A stretch of 64,000 bases of DNA from contig OY783222.1 in the NCBI GenBank assembly GCA_963678705.1, positions 2,480,001 to 2,544,000 of the forward strand, given 5' to 3'. Position 1 is the stretch's first letter, and the number at the start of each line of letters is the position of its first letter. The stretch is from Panorpa germanica. Lineage: Eukaryota; Arthropoda; Insecta; Mecoptera; Panorpidae. A program made the position numbers and the translations under genes. The notes beneath the pieces are model-generated. The model was not told the origin of the DNA. It did no database searches and saw only the letters and a program-made list of their open reading frames with translations. This document shows positions 46,427 to 58,244 of this stretch, piece by piece.

Positions 46427-48128
46427 CGGACGAGGGACTTTAGACAATATATACGCACTGAACCATTTAGTTGAAAAAGAGCTAAGTGAAAAAGGAGGAC
46501 AGATATATGCAATGTTCATCGACCTTAAAGCGGCGTTTGACATGGTCGACAGACAGAAATTGTGGAAGTACATGAGAAAGAAAAAAATAGATGAGGACAT
46601 AATGAAATGTATTGAAGAAATTTACGAAGAAACAAGAATGAGAATAAGAGTTGGGGGTGAAGAATCAGAAGAATTCTGGACAGACAAGGGGTTGAGGCAA
46701 GGTTGTCCTCTGAGCCCCATTTTATTTGCGATATATACAGCAGACTTGGAGGGGGTAATGGAAAGAGGACAAGACGGGGGGGTGCTAATAGGAAGGCACT
46801 ACAAGATATGGACTTTAGCATACGCTGACGATATAGTCCTGTTGGCAAAAAGGGAAGGAGAGCTGCAGGAGATGGCACACCGGCTAGGGAGGTATATAGA
46901 CAGGAAAGGACTAGAGTTAAACGTGGAAAAGACAAAAATTATGGTATTTAAAAAAGGGGGTGGAAAAAGGAGACTTAAAAGGTGGAAATACAAGACAGAG
47001 GACATTGAGGAAGTTGAAGAATTTAAATATCTGGGCTACACTTTTAAAAAGAATAATGGAGAAGAGGCGCATATAAGGGAGGTGGCAAAGAAGGCAGAGC
47101 AAGCAATGCGACGGGTATGGGGACTAGGGGAAAAGGTATTTGGGGGGGACATACAAAAGAGAATATGGATATACGAGAGACTGATAGCCAGTATGATGTC
47201 GTATGGAGCAGAGGTTTGGGGGTGGAAGGAACAAGAAAAGTTGGAAAGAATACAGGTAAGATATATGAAATGGGTTCTAGGGCTGGACAGGTGCACGCCA
47301 GGATACATGGTGATGGAGGAGCTAAAGAGGGACAAGATACGAATTAAAACAGGGGAAAGAGCGGTAAAATACGAGGAGAAATTGAACAGAGCGGAAAGCA
47401 AAATCTTAAAGAAAATAAGAGAGGATTACATAAAGAATGGGGGGAAAGGAGGTCCAAAAAAGAGAAAAGAATACTTTGAAAGGAATGGAATGGCGATCGA
47501 GGAGGCAGAGAGGAGAAGAGAAGGTGGCGCAAGTGTGGCAGAGGAGCTAAGGAGAAGGGATAAGGAGACACAACAGCAGGAGAGAATGGGAAAAATAGAA
47601 AAAAGTAACTACAATAAAAGATATAAGAGGTTATGGGAAAATAATGTGCCTCAGTACCTTATAGAAAAGGACATAAAACACATAAGAAGAACAGCAAGGT
47701 TTAGATTGGGAAATGAGGAAAAAGGAAACAGATATTGGGAAAAGAGTGAGGAAAGAAAGTGTAGAATGTGTGGAGCGGAGGACGAAACACTGGAGCACAT
47801 TAAGTTTGAGTGTAAGGAAAAAGTAGCAAGCGAAAGGAATATTGGACAGCTATTAAAGGGAGGCAGTGAAGGAAAGAGGTGGATGGCGGAAATAGTAAGA
47901 AGAAAAGGAAAAACAGGAGAATAAATAATCTGGTGGAGAATAATAGAGAGGGTCAAAAGAAGAAGAAGCAGAAAGCACTTTTGGAAGTAGTAAAAGTCGA
48001 GAAGATTTTAAGTTTATTTTAAGTTTAGTTTTTAAGTTTGGAATGTATATAGGAATGAAATGTATTAGAAATATAATACTGTAGATTGTAAAGCCGAAAG
48101 GCATACACAATTAATATATAAATAAAAA
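46427..48128 (+). mobile_element. Young 5'-truncated non-LTR retrotransposon
   Basis: 1,702 bp flanked by a perfect 13-bp direct repeat TAGTAAATTATAA (46,414-46,426 and 48,129-48,141). It begins inside the reverse-transcriptase domain and has an open ORF, a 204-bp 3' untranslated part with TGTAGATTGTAAAGCCGAAA, and a short A/T-rich tail. Clean borders and an intact frame point to a recent insertion by target-primed reverse transcription. The endonuclease and first RT motifs are missing, so it cannot move by itself. Confidence 0.95.
46428..47924 (+). CDS. Reverse transcriptase ORF2, 5'-truncated
   Basis: 499 codons remain open from the truncation. The first in-frame ATG that gives a long product is at 46,512 (470 residues). 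The pre-ATG part already reads RT (GRGTLDNIYALNHLV). Numbering from that Met: FIDLKAAFD at 2-10 (first catalytic Asp), LRQGCPLSPILF at 61-72, YADD at 104-107 (catalytic pair), GLELNVEKTKIMVF at 133-146, EFKYLGY at 170-176. A long basic helical connector follows, then a C-terminal zinc knuckle C417-x2-C420-x8-H429-x4-C434. The layout fits the jockey/I/R1 group. It would copy element RNA at a nicked target, but the apurinic-type endonuclease is gone. It is a fragment of a transposon, not a host gene. Confidence 0.93.
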   Translation, partial: GRGTLDNIYALNHLVEKELSEKGGQIYAMFIDLKAAFDMVDRQKLWKYMRKKKIDEDIMKCIEEIYEETRMRIRVGGEESEEFWTDKGLRQGCPLSPILFAIYTADLEGVMERGQDGGVLIGRHYKIWTLAYADDIVLLAKREGELQEMAHRLGRYIDRKGLELNVEKTKIMVFKKGGGKRRLKRWKYKTEDIEEVEEFKYLGYTFKKNNGEEAHIREVAKKAEQAMRRVWGLGEKVFGGDIQKRIWIYERLIASMMSYGAEVWGWKEQEKLERIQVRYMKWVLGLDRCTPGYMVMEELKRDKIRIKTGERAVKYEEKLNRAESKILKKIREDYIKNGGKGGPKKRKEYFERNGMAIEEAERRREGGASVAEELRRRDKETQQQERMGKIEKSNYNKRYKRLWENNVPQYLIEKDIKHIRRTARFRLGNEEKGNRYWEKSEERKCRMCGAEDETLEHIKFECKEKVASERNIGQLLKGGSEGKRWMAEIVRRKGKTGE

Positions 48129-48141
48129 TAGTAAATTATAA

Positions 48142-48967
48142 AAACCTATAATCTAATTCTCCTATCTTCATGGAATCATTTCAAAAACCAGCTTCTCTAC
48201 CCCACGCTCCCACTGATTTCAAACTCTATAAGCTATATTTCATTCGGTCCACTACAAAACAACTTTGTGCAACGCGCGTTCGACCGAGTTAAAGTTCCGG
48301 ATGTACCTTATGTAGCCGTGGACTTATAGCGGTGTTTCTGTGAAATCTGTTCTAATCGATAGGGGTGGAGATGGTAGGGGTTGATATAGAAAAGGGTGTT
48401 AAACAACGGTTAATATTTGGTGAGAAATATGGATGAATATAGCTTTAAGATATTAAGCTTTGCTGTTGATAGGCTTATAGAAAAATCCGAACGGTAAACC
48501 TGCTAACCAATACACAATACTAGTAGAAGGTAGTATAGAGTATAAGATAGAATACATGAAAGACAATACACTAGTTCAAATATTGCTTTTTCATTTATTT
48601 TTCATGTACAAGGGAATTTAATACACTCTAAACTATAAGAATTTATGTGATAGTCACAGGAATGTTTTTATTGAGGTTTCTGCCGCGTTTAATTTCAACA
48701 ACCACATGTTTAAACATTTTCTTACAAGCTTAAACATGAATATGAAATTTTATTAAAAAACAATTAGTAAAATAGAGAGTGGACCATTTGTTAGTTTCTT
48801 TTTGATATTGCTATAAAAACTAATCTGTTGAATATTTTTGAAAGGTTGTTGCTTTATTTAATAGAGTACAGCTTCAGATATTTATAAAAAACAACTTCCG
48901 GTAAATGGATGCCGTGACAAGCTTGGAATTAACCAAATTACGCAACTTATTGTAGTTTTTTGTGGCT
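48142..48967. other. AT-rich stretch without a gene
   Basis: Nothing recognisable. Confidence 0.5.
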
Positions 48968-49198
48968 CATTGCTGCACTCACCCAGTATACATTTTGGAG
49001 TAACTTTGACATCATATTGAAGATGCGTTTGAGTTTTTTATCATGAAAGAGTTCATTTATAGTTTAGTTTCTCTCAAATGGCGACACGCTCCACCTGTCG
49101 GAATACAAATGAAGATAAAGTTGATGCGAACTATAATTGAAGTGCAATAGTGATAGAAATGTCACAAAATAGGACACTTCACCAAATTGTTTACTTGA
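48968..49198 (+). repeat. Dispersed repeat F, copy 2
   Basis: Partner of 20,970-21,225; the two share long blocks such as ACATTTTGGAGTAACTTTG. Confidence 0.7.
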
Positions 49199-50136
49199 TT
49201 CAGTTTCTCCTATAAAGTCAGCAGAACAATTTATAGTTATTTCTCTATAAATATTTAAATTAACAAAGAATGAGAACAGCAACTGGCCCAAGGAATCTTA
49301 TTCTTAAATAATTGATTGCAACTCTATTGCACTATATATACAGTTTTCCAAGAAGGGCGGGTCGATTTGTATCATCTCATATAAAACACCTTGATACAAC
49401 TTATATGAAAATAATACAGGGTGTGTGTTTTATATGAAATGATACAAATTGGAAATCCCAATATAAATTAATTTTAAAATCTTTCTGTTTAAAACTAACA
49501 TAATATAATTCATAATACATTGTAATAACTAATAAGAAACAAGATGGTGGAATGAAATAATTAAATGTCACTTCAATATTCATGTAACTAATAAAATCTA
49601 TTATGACATATAAAGTTAATATCTCACTTAATATCACGATACAATGAACCCAACGGTAACTCTTTAATGAAGTATGACGTACGTAATCTAATCCCTAAAA
49701 CTTTCTAACAGTTGTGGCTTCAAAGCTGATAAAATAGTTATAATTCTGTCATGGAATGGTAGTTCTATGTACTATGTATTATTAGTACAGTAAGAGTATT
49801 ACTCTCTGGGAATGATTGAAGCTATTCAGAAAGTTAATGGTAAAAGTTTAAGCCGAACCACGTGGCATGGCTAATTGTATAACTACAATGTACATCCATA
49901 TCTTTGTATTATTATGTAAAGGTACACTTTGAATAAGAATTAACTGGAAATGTATTTTAAACATAACGGTTTTTTCTATTATGAAAAGATATGTTTACAT
50001 GTACACGTGGTTTTTACTCATTTACGTAATTTCAACTAGTCTAATGTCCAACCAGCAATTTATCCATTACCAATACATATACATAACATACGATATTAAG
50101 GATCGTTTTTAAACACGTTTTTCTCACATTTAGTTT
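49199..50136. other. AT-rich stretch without a gene
   Basis: An imperfect inverted repeat around 49,370-49,445 (TATCATCTCATATAAAACAC against GTGTTTTATATGAAATGATA) may mark a small foldback. No gene. Confidence 0.5.
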
Positions 50137-50600
50137 TTTCAGAGTCGGTGCCCTCTCTAGCTCAAAATCTACTGGATCGATTCTTTTGAAATTTTGCACA
50201 CTCTTTCTTTACATAAATGCCGAGGTAACTTTAATTTTAACGCATTTTAAAATAACAAAGTTTCTCATTTTTTCATGAAAAATCGGTATTTTGACTTCTA
50301 AGTGTTGTAAAAAATTGAAAAATCAATAAATGAAAAAAAACTCACAGACATGGTTACCTGCAGAATCTTATCAGCTAATAAAATCATTTTGGTTTTTCGA
50401 TTTCAGATAATTCAGTGATGAGTTATGACTTGCACCGTAATGTTACGTTTTTTTTGTGACGTCTGCGAAGATTTGCTGTCAATGCCTCATTTCTTGATAT
50501 TTATTTATGAAAATTTCACAAAGTATTCTTCAAATGTTATTTTATCTTGTAGTAATTATAGGAATAACTATATATTAACTGTGTCGTCAAAAAACATTAT
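50137..50600 (+). repeat. Dispersed 480-bp repeat, copy 2
   Basis: Partner of 5,515-5,995, with small deletions in the middle, including part of the internal inverted repeat. Confidence 0.75.
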
Positions 50601-52146
50601 CTAAAATATGTTTTTTTGTACCAATTTTATAATTGAAGTATCGAAAGGTTTCTTCCTCTTAAGTCTTCTAGTTAACGCTTGGTTGTCCAACAGTTGGAGT
50701 ACCTCGTCATTCGGATGACAGTGCAGTCTGCCATGATGCTTGGAAGCATATCTTTTTATTTCCTCGGCGACAGTCTTTATCTTAGGATCCCGGTGGAGGT
50801 CGATATTTCGAATATACCAAGGAGCGTTTATTTTGGAAATGTTAGTTTCCTTTGAGCAGTATATTGACAGTATAATATATTGTTCAAGGAATTCGTATTA
50901 TACAAGAATCTACTGTAATTTGTACACAACACTTTTTTTTCATTTAACAATAATAATATTATTCATCTATGTATTTGCGTCTTGAATTTTCCACAATTTC
51001 CGTCACAAAAACTCTAGAAAAATAAACCAAATCCCAACAGGAGCGATGATATATATTTTTTTATATTTTCCTTCTAATTGATGTCTTCTATATATTATTC
51101 CATCAATCATAGTTACAAACCACCCACCACCCCCACATTTTCATATTTTCTAAATTATATATTCATCAAATCAAAACTAAAAGGATTTGTATATATCGCC
51201 TAATGAATACTTGCAAGCGATCTGTCAAAATATGTATTAAAATTAATCTTATAGAATCTGAGTTGTATACAGTAGTATAGAGTTGTGTTTTCCATAGTCA
51301 TTTATTTGCAAATATGACGTCAGAGTAGTTCATCAGTTAGGTTCGTACTCGTATCGTTTGTGTGACACTTACAGCAGACAGGCCAATGAATGATTATGTT
51401 AACAACACTGTATTATAGTTTGCAAACAGCAAAATAGCAAAACAGTGAAGCTGTTGAACAGAGCAGTGAAACTTAAACGTAAAACGAACGAGTTGCTAGC
51501 TACATCCTGGCTACATACTAATATCGTGTTCCTTTCATCGCAATGTGGAATAGTACTGGTGGTACTTGGTTGTTTCATATGCATAATTTAATTTTCAACA
51601 AAGCAATTCTAGATTAATATAGGATGCAGGGTTAGAATTCTCTATTCGCTAATTGTTATTATTAATTAAGTAGTCTTAAGGTCTAAATAGAGATTGCACT
51701 TGGTTCAATTATTTTTAATTAGTCAAAATATTATAGAACATATATTGCCGAGAGTGTTGTTGCTTTACAAAAAATGGATGTGTCTTCATGTTCGATTTCA
51801 TAACATTTTCACAGAGGTTTTGGAACTGGTTTTACATCAGAGTACCAATACAAGAGACAAGATTGTACAATAGAGTACAATAAAACACGAACAAAAACAC
51901 CAATGTTTACACCAAAGAGACAATTCTTAAAACATTTTTGTTTTTTGTTGCTGTTTTAGTAAACAAAACACATCAAAAGAAGATCAAAGGTTTGTTGTTG
52001 TTTTTTAGTCTGCTTGGTTTGAACACGCAGTTTTGCTTTTTGTGAACATTCGCGCTTGTCAGTTGTTGTTTATAATGTTTATAATTTTTATGGGACACAC
52101 AGAAAAACACTAAAAACAAAACCAGTCTGTTCAGTATGAATAGTTT
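50601..52146. other. Stretch without a recognisable gene
   Basis: Frames at 50,740-50,985 and 51,399-51,584 are unsupported. The patch at 51,940-52,080 is rich in TTTGTTGTTG. Confidence 0.45.
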
Positions 52147-52281
52147 GTTTTTTAATTGTTAATATCTCTTAACATATAAGGAGTTATTAAAAAATAATTG
52201 AACATTTGAGGTTCTAGTAACCAACTTTATCAATATATAGTACACTTTTGTAGAAATTAAGACATAGGACACAAGCCCATT
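52147..52281 (-). repeat. MITE family A, end fragment
   Basis: About 135 bp matching the last part of the element at 62,359-62,983 and ending GACACAAGCCCATT. Same extent as the fragment at 471-595. Confidence 0.75.
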
Positions 52282-52663
52282 ATTGACTTTTAATTGAGAA
52301 ATTCATAACTGCTTTGTACTTTAACAACAGTCAGACGCAAATGATAGTTCTTCATCTCTTGAAACCAAGCTGATGAAATCGGTAGGGAAAAACAAAAATT
52401 GATATTTGACCTTAAGAATTGTTACCCCATATCTCATTTATATGTAGCCTTAATTCCACTGGCCATTACGACATCTAGCATTCGGAAATACAAACAACCA
52501 ATAAACAGATTGTACCAATACCACATGCACGTGGAATATATGCATTGGACAATGAGTTGCACAAGCTAATAATAGATTAATACAAACAGTTTACAAGACT
52601 GTAATACGATATATATGGTAGGTAGTTGGGCTTAATATTAATAACATAGATAAATGGACGCAC

Positions 52664-52744
52664 TACTGCAACCAGCAGGAGTACGAGCTCCAATACCCAC
52701 AGCGAGATGACAATGGCCATCGTGATCATCCCATGATCTGACAT
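52664..52744 (-). CDS. Candidate membrane-segment exon
   Basis: A patch of about 50% GC in AT-rich DNA. The minus frame from 52,744 reads MSDHGMITMAIVISLW, then VLELVLLLVAV: one strong hydrophobic helix, or a signal peptide from an inner Met (ACGATGGCC is a good start context). GTGCGT at 52,663 is a possible donor. An acceptor-like GATGTCAG lies at about 52,736. If used, its phase fits the signal-peptide exon at 55.5 kb, though a membrane helix directly after a signal peptide would be odd. Overlapping frames are also open, including one on plus. Confidence 0.28.
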
Positions 52745-53094
52745 CAATGATGACAATAGACCGAGACTACAAACACTCGGTTGACTATAACACACACCAT
52801 GGTTGTGTCAGTGTGGTGGGGGGAGGTGTGGTCTAGGGGGCCCTAGTTCCGTTCATAGAGCTAATTAACATTTATTATCTAGAACAATAATTATATTAGT
52901 ACAGTCATTGCTTTTGCTGTGTTGTGATTTCCGGAAACGCGTATTATGTATATAATATGAATATGTCAGTCCTTTGATACGTTGAGATAGTTTTAATTAG
53001 GCATGTGTTTAATTCTCGGGTCACAGTTTTTGTATAATTAAAAAAACTAAGAAAAGTGTAGACTACAGTTAAGAAATGTGTTTTATATATTTTA

Positions 53095-53686
53095 CCCATT
53101 TTTGATTCGCGAAATATAGATGGCGATACTATACAGCAGGTTAAATATTATCAAAAAAATCATGTCTTTTTATGTTTAAATCGTTTTATGCAAGTAACGA
53201 TAAACGCGAATCAAAATCTAAAGCTGCAATTAGTTAGATGAATAACGTATCTACATTTTAAGCTTTCTTGCACTGACTTTTAATGAGTTGGAACCGCAAA
53301 AATAACTTTTGAAAATGAATATTGCTATATTTTCTAGTTTTCCCATTTTTATATGACTGGTAACATTTCTAAAACTTATAAATCTTGTAACCTTTATTAT
53401 GGTTCTCAAACTTATGCTTAAGACTTAAAAATATATATAGTATAAAAATATAATTAATTTTCAAAAGTTATTTTTGCGGTTCTAACTCATTAAAAGTCAG
53501 TGGAAGAAAGCTTAAAATGTAGATACGTAATTCATCTAACTAATTGCAGCTTTAGATTTTGATTAGCGTTTATAGTTACTTACATAAAACGATTTAAACA
53601 TGATTTTTTTGATAATATTTAACCTGCTGTATAGTATCGCCATCTATATTTCACTAGAAAAAATGACCAAGTATCGTTTTACCTTA
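53095..53686 (+). repeat. Repeat family C, full copy with long inverted arms
   Basis: About 590 bp. The left arm (GAAATATAGATGGCGATACT to about 53,330) is the inverted copy of the right arm (about 53,463 to 53,655), so nearly 200 bp can pair, with a loop of about 130 bp. The right tip reads ATACTTGGTCATTTTTTC when inverted, matching the tip at 36,917. No ORF. Foldback-type non-autonomous transposon. Confidence 0.82.
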
Positions 53687-54832
53687 AATAAAGAAAAGTA
53701 ATAGAGGTTCTACTTTGTTTTTGTCATTTATTTCGTGCTGGATGCTGTCAGTGACAATCCGACGTCAATAATATTGAAATACCATATATTTTAATGTTTG
53801 AAAATTTCTATATAAATAATAAATTTGATATGAAAAACATACAATTGACTAATATATGTTTCCTGGTATAAACACATCCCAATTATATTTCTAGAATGAA
53901 ATATACTATTTATGCCAAAAATATAATATATTCAAGGAAAACATCCCCTAAATATTTCATATTTGTGGTATGGTACATTACACAAGGATAACTCAAATAA
54001 TCTCGATGAAATACCCCTAAATAAAATACTATTATAGGGTGGTATACAACACAACACATTCATATCAATTTCTATTTATAAATATGTACTCCAATACAAG
54101 GGAACCACAGCCCTCCCACATTGTTATTGATTCATGTATGCTAAATATGTAACATGCTCTTGTATGGGGATGATATTATATGTATTGCACCCCTGTGGAT
54201 TCTTCGATTCGGGGATTCATTTAAACCCTTCATTATTAAATTTAAATTTATGTGCTTTATTATGAGCACAGTGTAAAATATTGTTAATCCATCATGAGTG
54301 GAACTAAAGGTAAACATAGCAGTATTTATTTCATAGATGTCTCTCGACACTACTGCCTAGTTTTAAAGTTTAACACAGGAGAGGCGAATATGAACTTCGC
54401 TGCTTATAAAACTCATGATAAATACATACTAATTCAAAACAGAACCACAAACAATTTATGAGCGCCCCACGAGCAGTTACATTGACATTTTTCCACAATT
54501 AAAGTGCGCTTTGTCGTGGATTGCGTTGAATTCTGGTCTTCATGTTTGGAACCATTTCTGGCGATGTTCCTGCTTTTAGAAATCCACCTCTATTGCGTTT
54601 ATTGATGCTACCAGTATCATTGTCACGTGTAATAGTTCGATACATAAACATTTTGTTCACATGTAACTTCTCTTAAGTGCGACGTAAAACTATATGCTTT
54701 TGTAGGCTTGTAAACAACATACCAGATTGACGCTCGTCAAAAAATGAGCGAGTTGTCATTAGCTGTTTGGTTGCTACTGCAGCTTGAAATTGATAATACA
54801 TCGAGCGTCCTGTATTTCTCTGTTAGTTTATT
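53687..54832. other. AT-rich stretch without a gene
   Basis: A 69-codon minus frame (54,141-54,350) is unsupported. Confidence 0.45.
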
Positions 54833-55422
54833 AATGGGCTTGTGCCCTATGTCTTAATTTCTATAAAAGTGTACTACATATTGATAAAGTGGGTTACTAG
54901 AACTTCAAATGTTCAATTATTTTTTAATAACTTCTTATATGTTAAGAGATATTAACAATTAAAAAAGTTATTTTGTCTCTTTAATATTAAAGGGATTCAA
55001 CGTTGTACATATTCCAAATGCATGTGACATCACAACCGCTGCCAACCTTACAGCTCATAAATCTCTGGTATATGTATTTAAATATCAAAATATCAAATAT
55101 TATTTACAGCTATATTTTAAGGAAGAATAAATTTTCAATATTATCTGCCGTAACAGGGTTAAATAAAATAAAAACTTATTATTTTTTGACTGGATTTGAT
55201 TATTTCGACTACCAACAGCTACGAAACATTACAACAGCACTGACCTACTCAACAAATACCTGACGTTAAAATGCATTTCACGTCATACAAATATGGCTAA
55301 AACTACAATTCAAATTTTTAATTGCTATATCTCCGTCAACATTTAGATATTTAATAAAATAAACACATTTAATAACATCAATTGAAAAATCGACCACTAA
55401 AGAATGAGGACACAAGCCCATT
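54833..55422 (+). repeat. MITE family A, full-length copy (590 bp)
   Basis: Ends AATGGGCTTGTGCCCTATG and TGAGGACACAAGCCCATT. Collinear with 41,668-42,258, with a few indels. The 86-codon frame across its middle is not a gene. Confidence 0.87.
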
Positions 55423-55497
55423 CTACTTTATTTATACAACTACATTATTAATTTCAAATAGATGTAACATATAATATGTAAATTTATTAAATATTAC

Positions 55498-55564
55498 CTG
55501 CATGAAGGAGGTCTAGTAGAAGAAAACACAGAAAAATTAATTTATCTAAAATGGTTTTCTTCAT
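55498..55564 (-). CDS. Signal-peptide first coding exon of an unidentified gene
   Basis: On the minus strand, ATG at 55,564 is preceded in frame by TGA 10 codons upstream, so it is the first Met. The peptide is a textbook signal sequence: MKKTILDK (two to three positive charges), core LIFLCFLLLDLL, then HA. The exon ends GCAG and is followed by GTAATA, a good donor, in phase 1 (22 codons plus 1 nt). This matches genes of secreted or membrane proteins, whose signal exon often ends in phase 1. The 5' untranslated part lies to the right, up to perhaps 55,700; its start is not defined. Later exons would lie to the left. I could not identify them securely (52.7 kb is a weak candidate). Confidence 0.55.
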
Positions 55565-55739
55565 GTACTCCTTGCAGCAGATACTTCGTCTTCAGTCTTG
55601 CACTAACATCACGCTGTGATACTTCACTACTCTGCAGGACATCTAGAGTCTACGTCTGGAGTGTCCTGACACCCACGTAACAAAATACATCCCCCCACCC
55701 CCACACACAACCCAGTGTGGAGGAGATTCATTGCACGTA

Positions 55740-58020
55740 CTTCCGCAATAAGAGTTATTTCTATTCTTGATATTTAATTTATTTTTAATTAGTCTGATGC
55801 GGAACAAATAGAAAATATCACTTTTTTATTTATTTAATTTTGTGTGGCTTTTCTTCTTTAATTACTTTATTGAATATAGTCTTTAAATACAGTTATGTAA
55901 TATGGACGTAGCATTTATATATGGATCGTGTTGTTTACTGAAGTATTCCATTGAATGTAACTTATGTGTTGCAAGGAATGCAGTGAGATTCAAAAGAATA
56001 TTTTGGCCGCAACGCCCCTTTTATAATATGCTCCAATTTTAAGTTATGTTGACTTCGATTATGCTCTCTGAATATCCGAGATAGTTAGGCCGTAATCTCT
56101 TGTAGATAGATTAAATTTATTCCATGACAAATTATGGATAAAGAAGAATTTGGTTAGTGGTACAGTCTTTGCAGTCTCATACGAGAGGTTTTAATAATAT
56201 GCTACATACCGCGAAATACCCGAGACCCGGAGTAATCCGAGAAGAGTCGAATGTAGCCGGACCAAAACGTGGATATGGTAAATGAAAGAGATAGCAAACT
56301 TATTTATACCATTATATACGTTTGTTAAAAAGGGAGAATATATTTTATACAATTCTATTAACTACAAATTGGACAAATGCATGTTAAGTTAATTTACGTA
56401 ATATATCGGACTACTACTTCGCTTAGATTTCACTAAGTTAAAAGCCATTTCATCAAATTATTTACTAAAGCTAAACAAAGATTGACTTTTAAAAATGTAA
56501 TCCACGAAATACAATTACAGAAAAAGCTTAAAGATTGGTTAAATATTAATCAATAACCAATTTATTTTACCTCGAAATGACATTAATGACTAAATCCCTA
56601 TTGTTTCGACACACCCCTAATCCCAACATGGTGTTCGTTTCCAGCTGGGACGCCTCAGATACCTGTCACGCAGTCCCGATACCGATCTACAGGACTCGGG
56701 AATCGGGATAAAGCGTTTGGTTTTACAGGGAATGGGAATGGGAACTAAAACCCGTGATCACATTCCCTATCAGATTTATGGCTATAGTCTTCGGCAGGAA
56801 TAAATTGTTACGCTTCAAGAAGGATTGTTTTAGTATGGGAGATGGGAACGAGATCATTACAGAGATTTTTGGTGTCGGTGTCTGAGAATCTACAGGTAGC
56901 TTCAGAGGTATCGAAGGCATATTGCTGCTATATTATGCAGTCTAAATGAATCAGAAAGAAATGTAATGGATTAAATTCACTAAGGATAGAAAGAGATGGA
57001 CAGGTGGGGTCGAAGAGATTGACCTTGCAGCTAGCTAAGTAAAAATCTAGAACACGTTAATGCAAAAGTGTTGAGCTGAATCACTCAGTAAGACAGCTTG
57101 CAAAGATTTATAAGTAATTTATCTTTTAAAAGTAACTACAGCAACTTTCCTTTATTTTGTAGAGAAGGAAATGTAGATTCCAATGAAATGGCGTCCGTTG
57201 GTGTCGCTATGTAAATTTACCCAAAACTATCAAACGATCTTAGATCGATAGAATAGAGAGCAAAACAAATCCAACACCTTAAAGCGAGCATAAGTAGTCT
57301 AATTTAAATCTTTGAAATATTGTCAGAAGTTAAAACGGTCCAGCAATTTGGCCGTAACTTTTTCCACCGCTTTTTGGCGCCAGTTTTTTGACTTGTAAAA
57401 CTCATAATGTGAATCCAGTATCATTCAAACTTTTAGAGCAATGTATTACGATATTTTCCTGTCTTAGAACTTATGAATTAATTTAGATTAAGGAAAGTAA
57501 TCGAAAGAATTATAGCCACATAGAAATCCTATTTTATTAATAATATCTAGCTACAAACTATCTACAACATTGTGTGCTTTGCTATTAAATGCATGGTTTC
57601 ATTATTTAAATTAGAGTACTAAACTAAATGATAGATCAAAGAACACTGGCGCACCACATTTAGGTTTCTCATCGTATTCCATAGCCCGTACATTTCCCTA
57701 TTTGCAATGCCATTACTTACCTCTAATTCCCATTGGAATTCATTACATATTCATCTGCATGCCTTTGCTTATACATATCTGCATTTCTAATAGTTCACGC
57801 CCACTGGCTCTATGATTATTGGATTAGTTTAATTATTCTATCAACTATTGGTGTACCATTACGAGTTGTACCTGACTGTTTCGCTTAATACTATGTAAAT
57901 TTGACAAAGAGATGATCAAGTTACAACAACCCATGTACAAAATAGTCTTGCTAGCTTACAACTAGCTAAATATAACCTAGGTAGACTTCTATAACACTAA
58001 TCAATGAAACATAAATATTC
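55740..58020. other. Stretch without a firm gene; MITE D remnant
   Basis: 57,207-57,355 is a diverged copy of family D (partner 15,029-15,270). On the minus strand GAGGTAAGTA at about 57,712 is a perfect donor sequence, but the open frames before it stop at once. A non-coding 5' exon is possible. A 65-codon minus frame at 56,723-56,920 lies in a less AT-rich patch with no recognised domain. Confidence 0.4.
57207..57355 (+). repeat. MITE family D, diverged copy
   Basis: CTATGTAAATTTACCCAAAA, AGCATAAGTAGTCTAATTT and TGTCAGAAGTTAAAAC align in order with 15,105-15,245. The terminal repeats are degraded. Confidence 0.6.
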
Positions 58021-58036
58021 TTATAGTTTTTCTTCA

Positions 58037-58042
58037 TTTATT
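58037..58042 (-). terminator. Poly(A) signal AATAAA
   Basis: AATAAA on the minus strand, about 200 nt after the stop codon of the 218-codon gene. Likely 3' end signal for it. Confidence 0.5.
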
Positions 58043-58244
58043 ACAGCGATCATTTAATATAATTAAACATCAAAACAATTATTTTTAATACAAAATTAAA
58101 ACTTTTAAGAAACTCATACATAAATACTTTTATAAAAGCGTGTTTTTTCACATAAGTTCACCTTAAATAAATTAATTTATAGTAACATATAAACAAAGTA
58201 TTTTTAGAAAACTAATGTTTATAATTTGAGCTTACTAAACATTG

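Noticed and set aside
47036-47956. Several minus frames of 75-121 codons opposite the RT ORF
   Set aside because: Antisense shadows of the A/G-rich reverse-transcriptase sequence.
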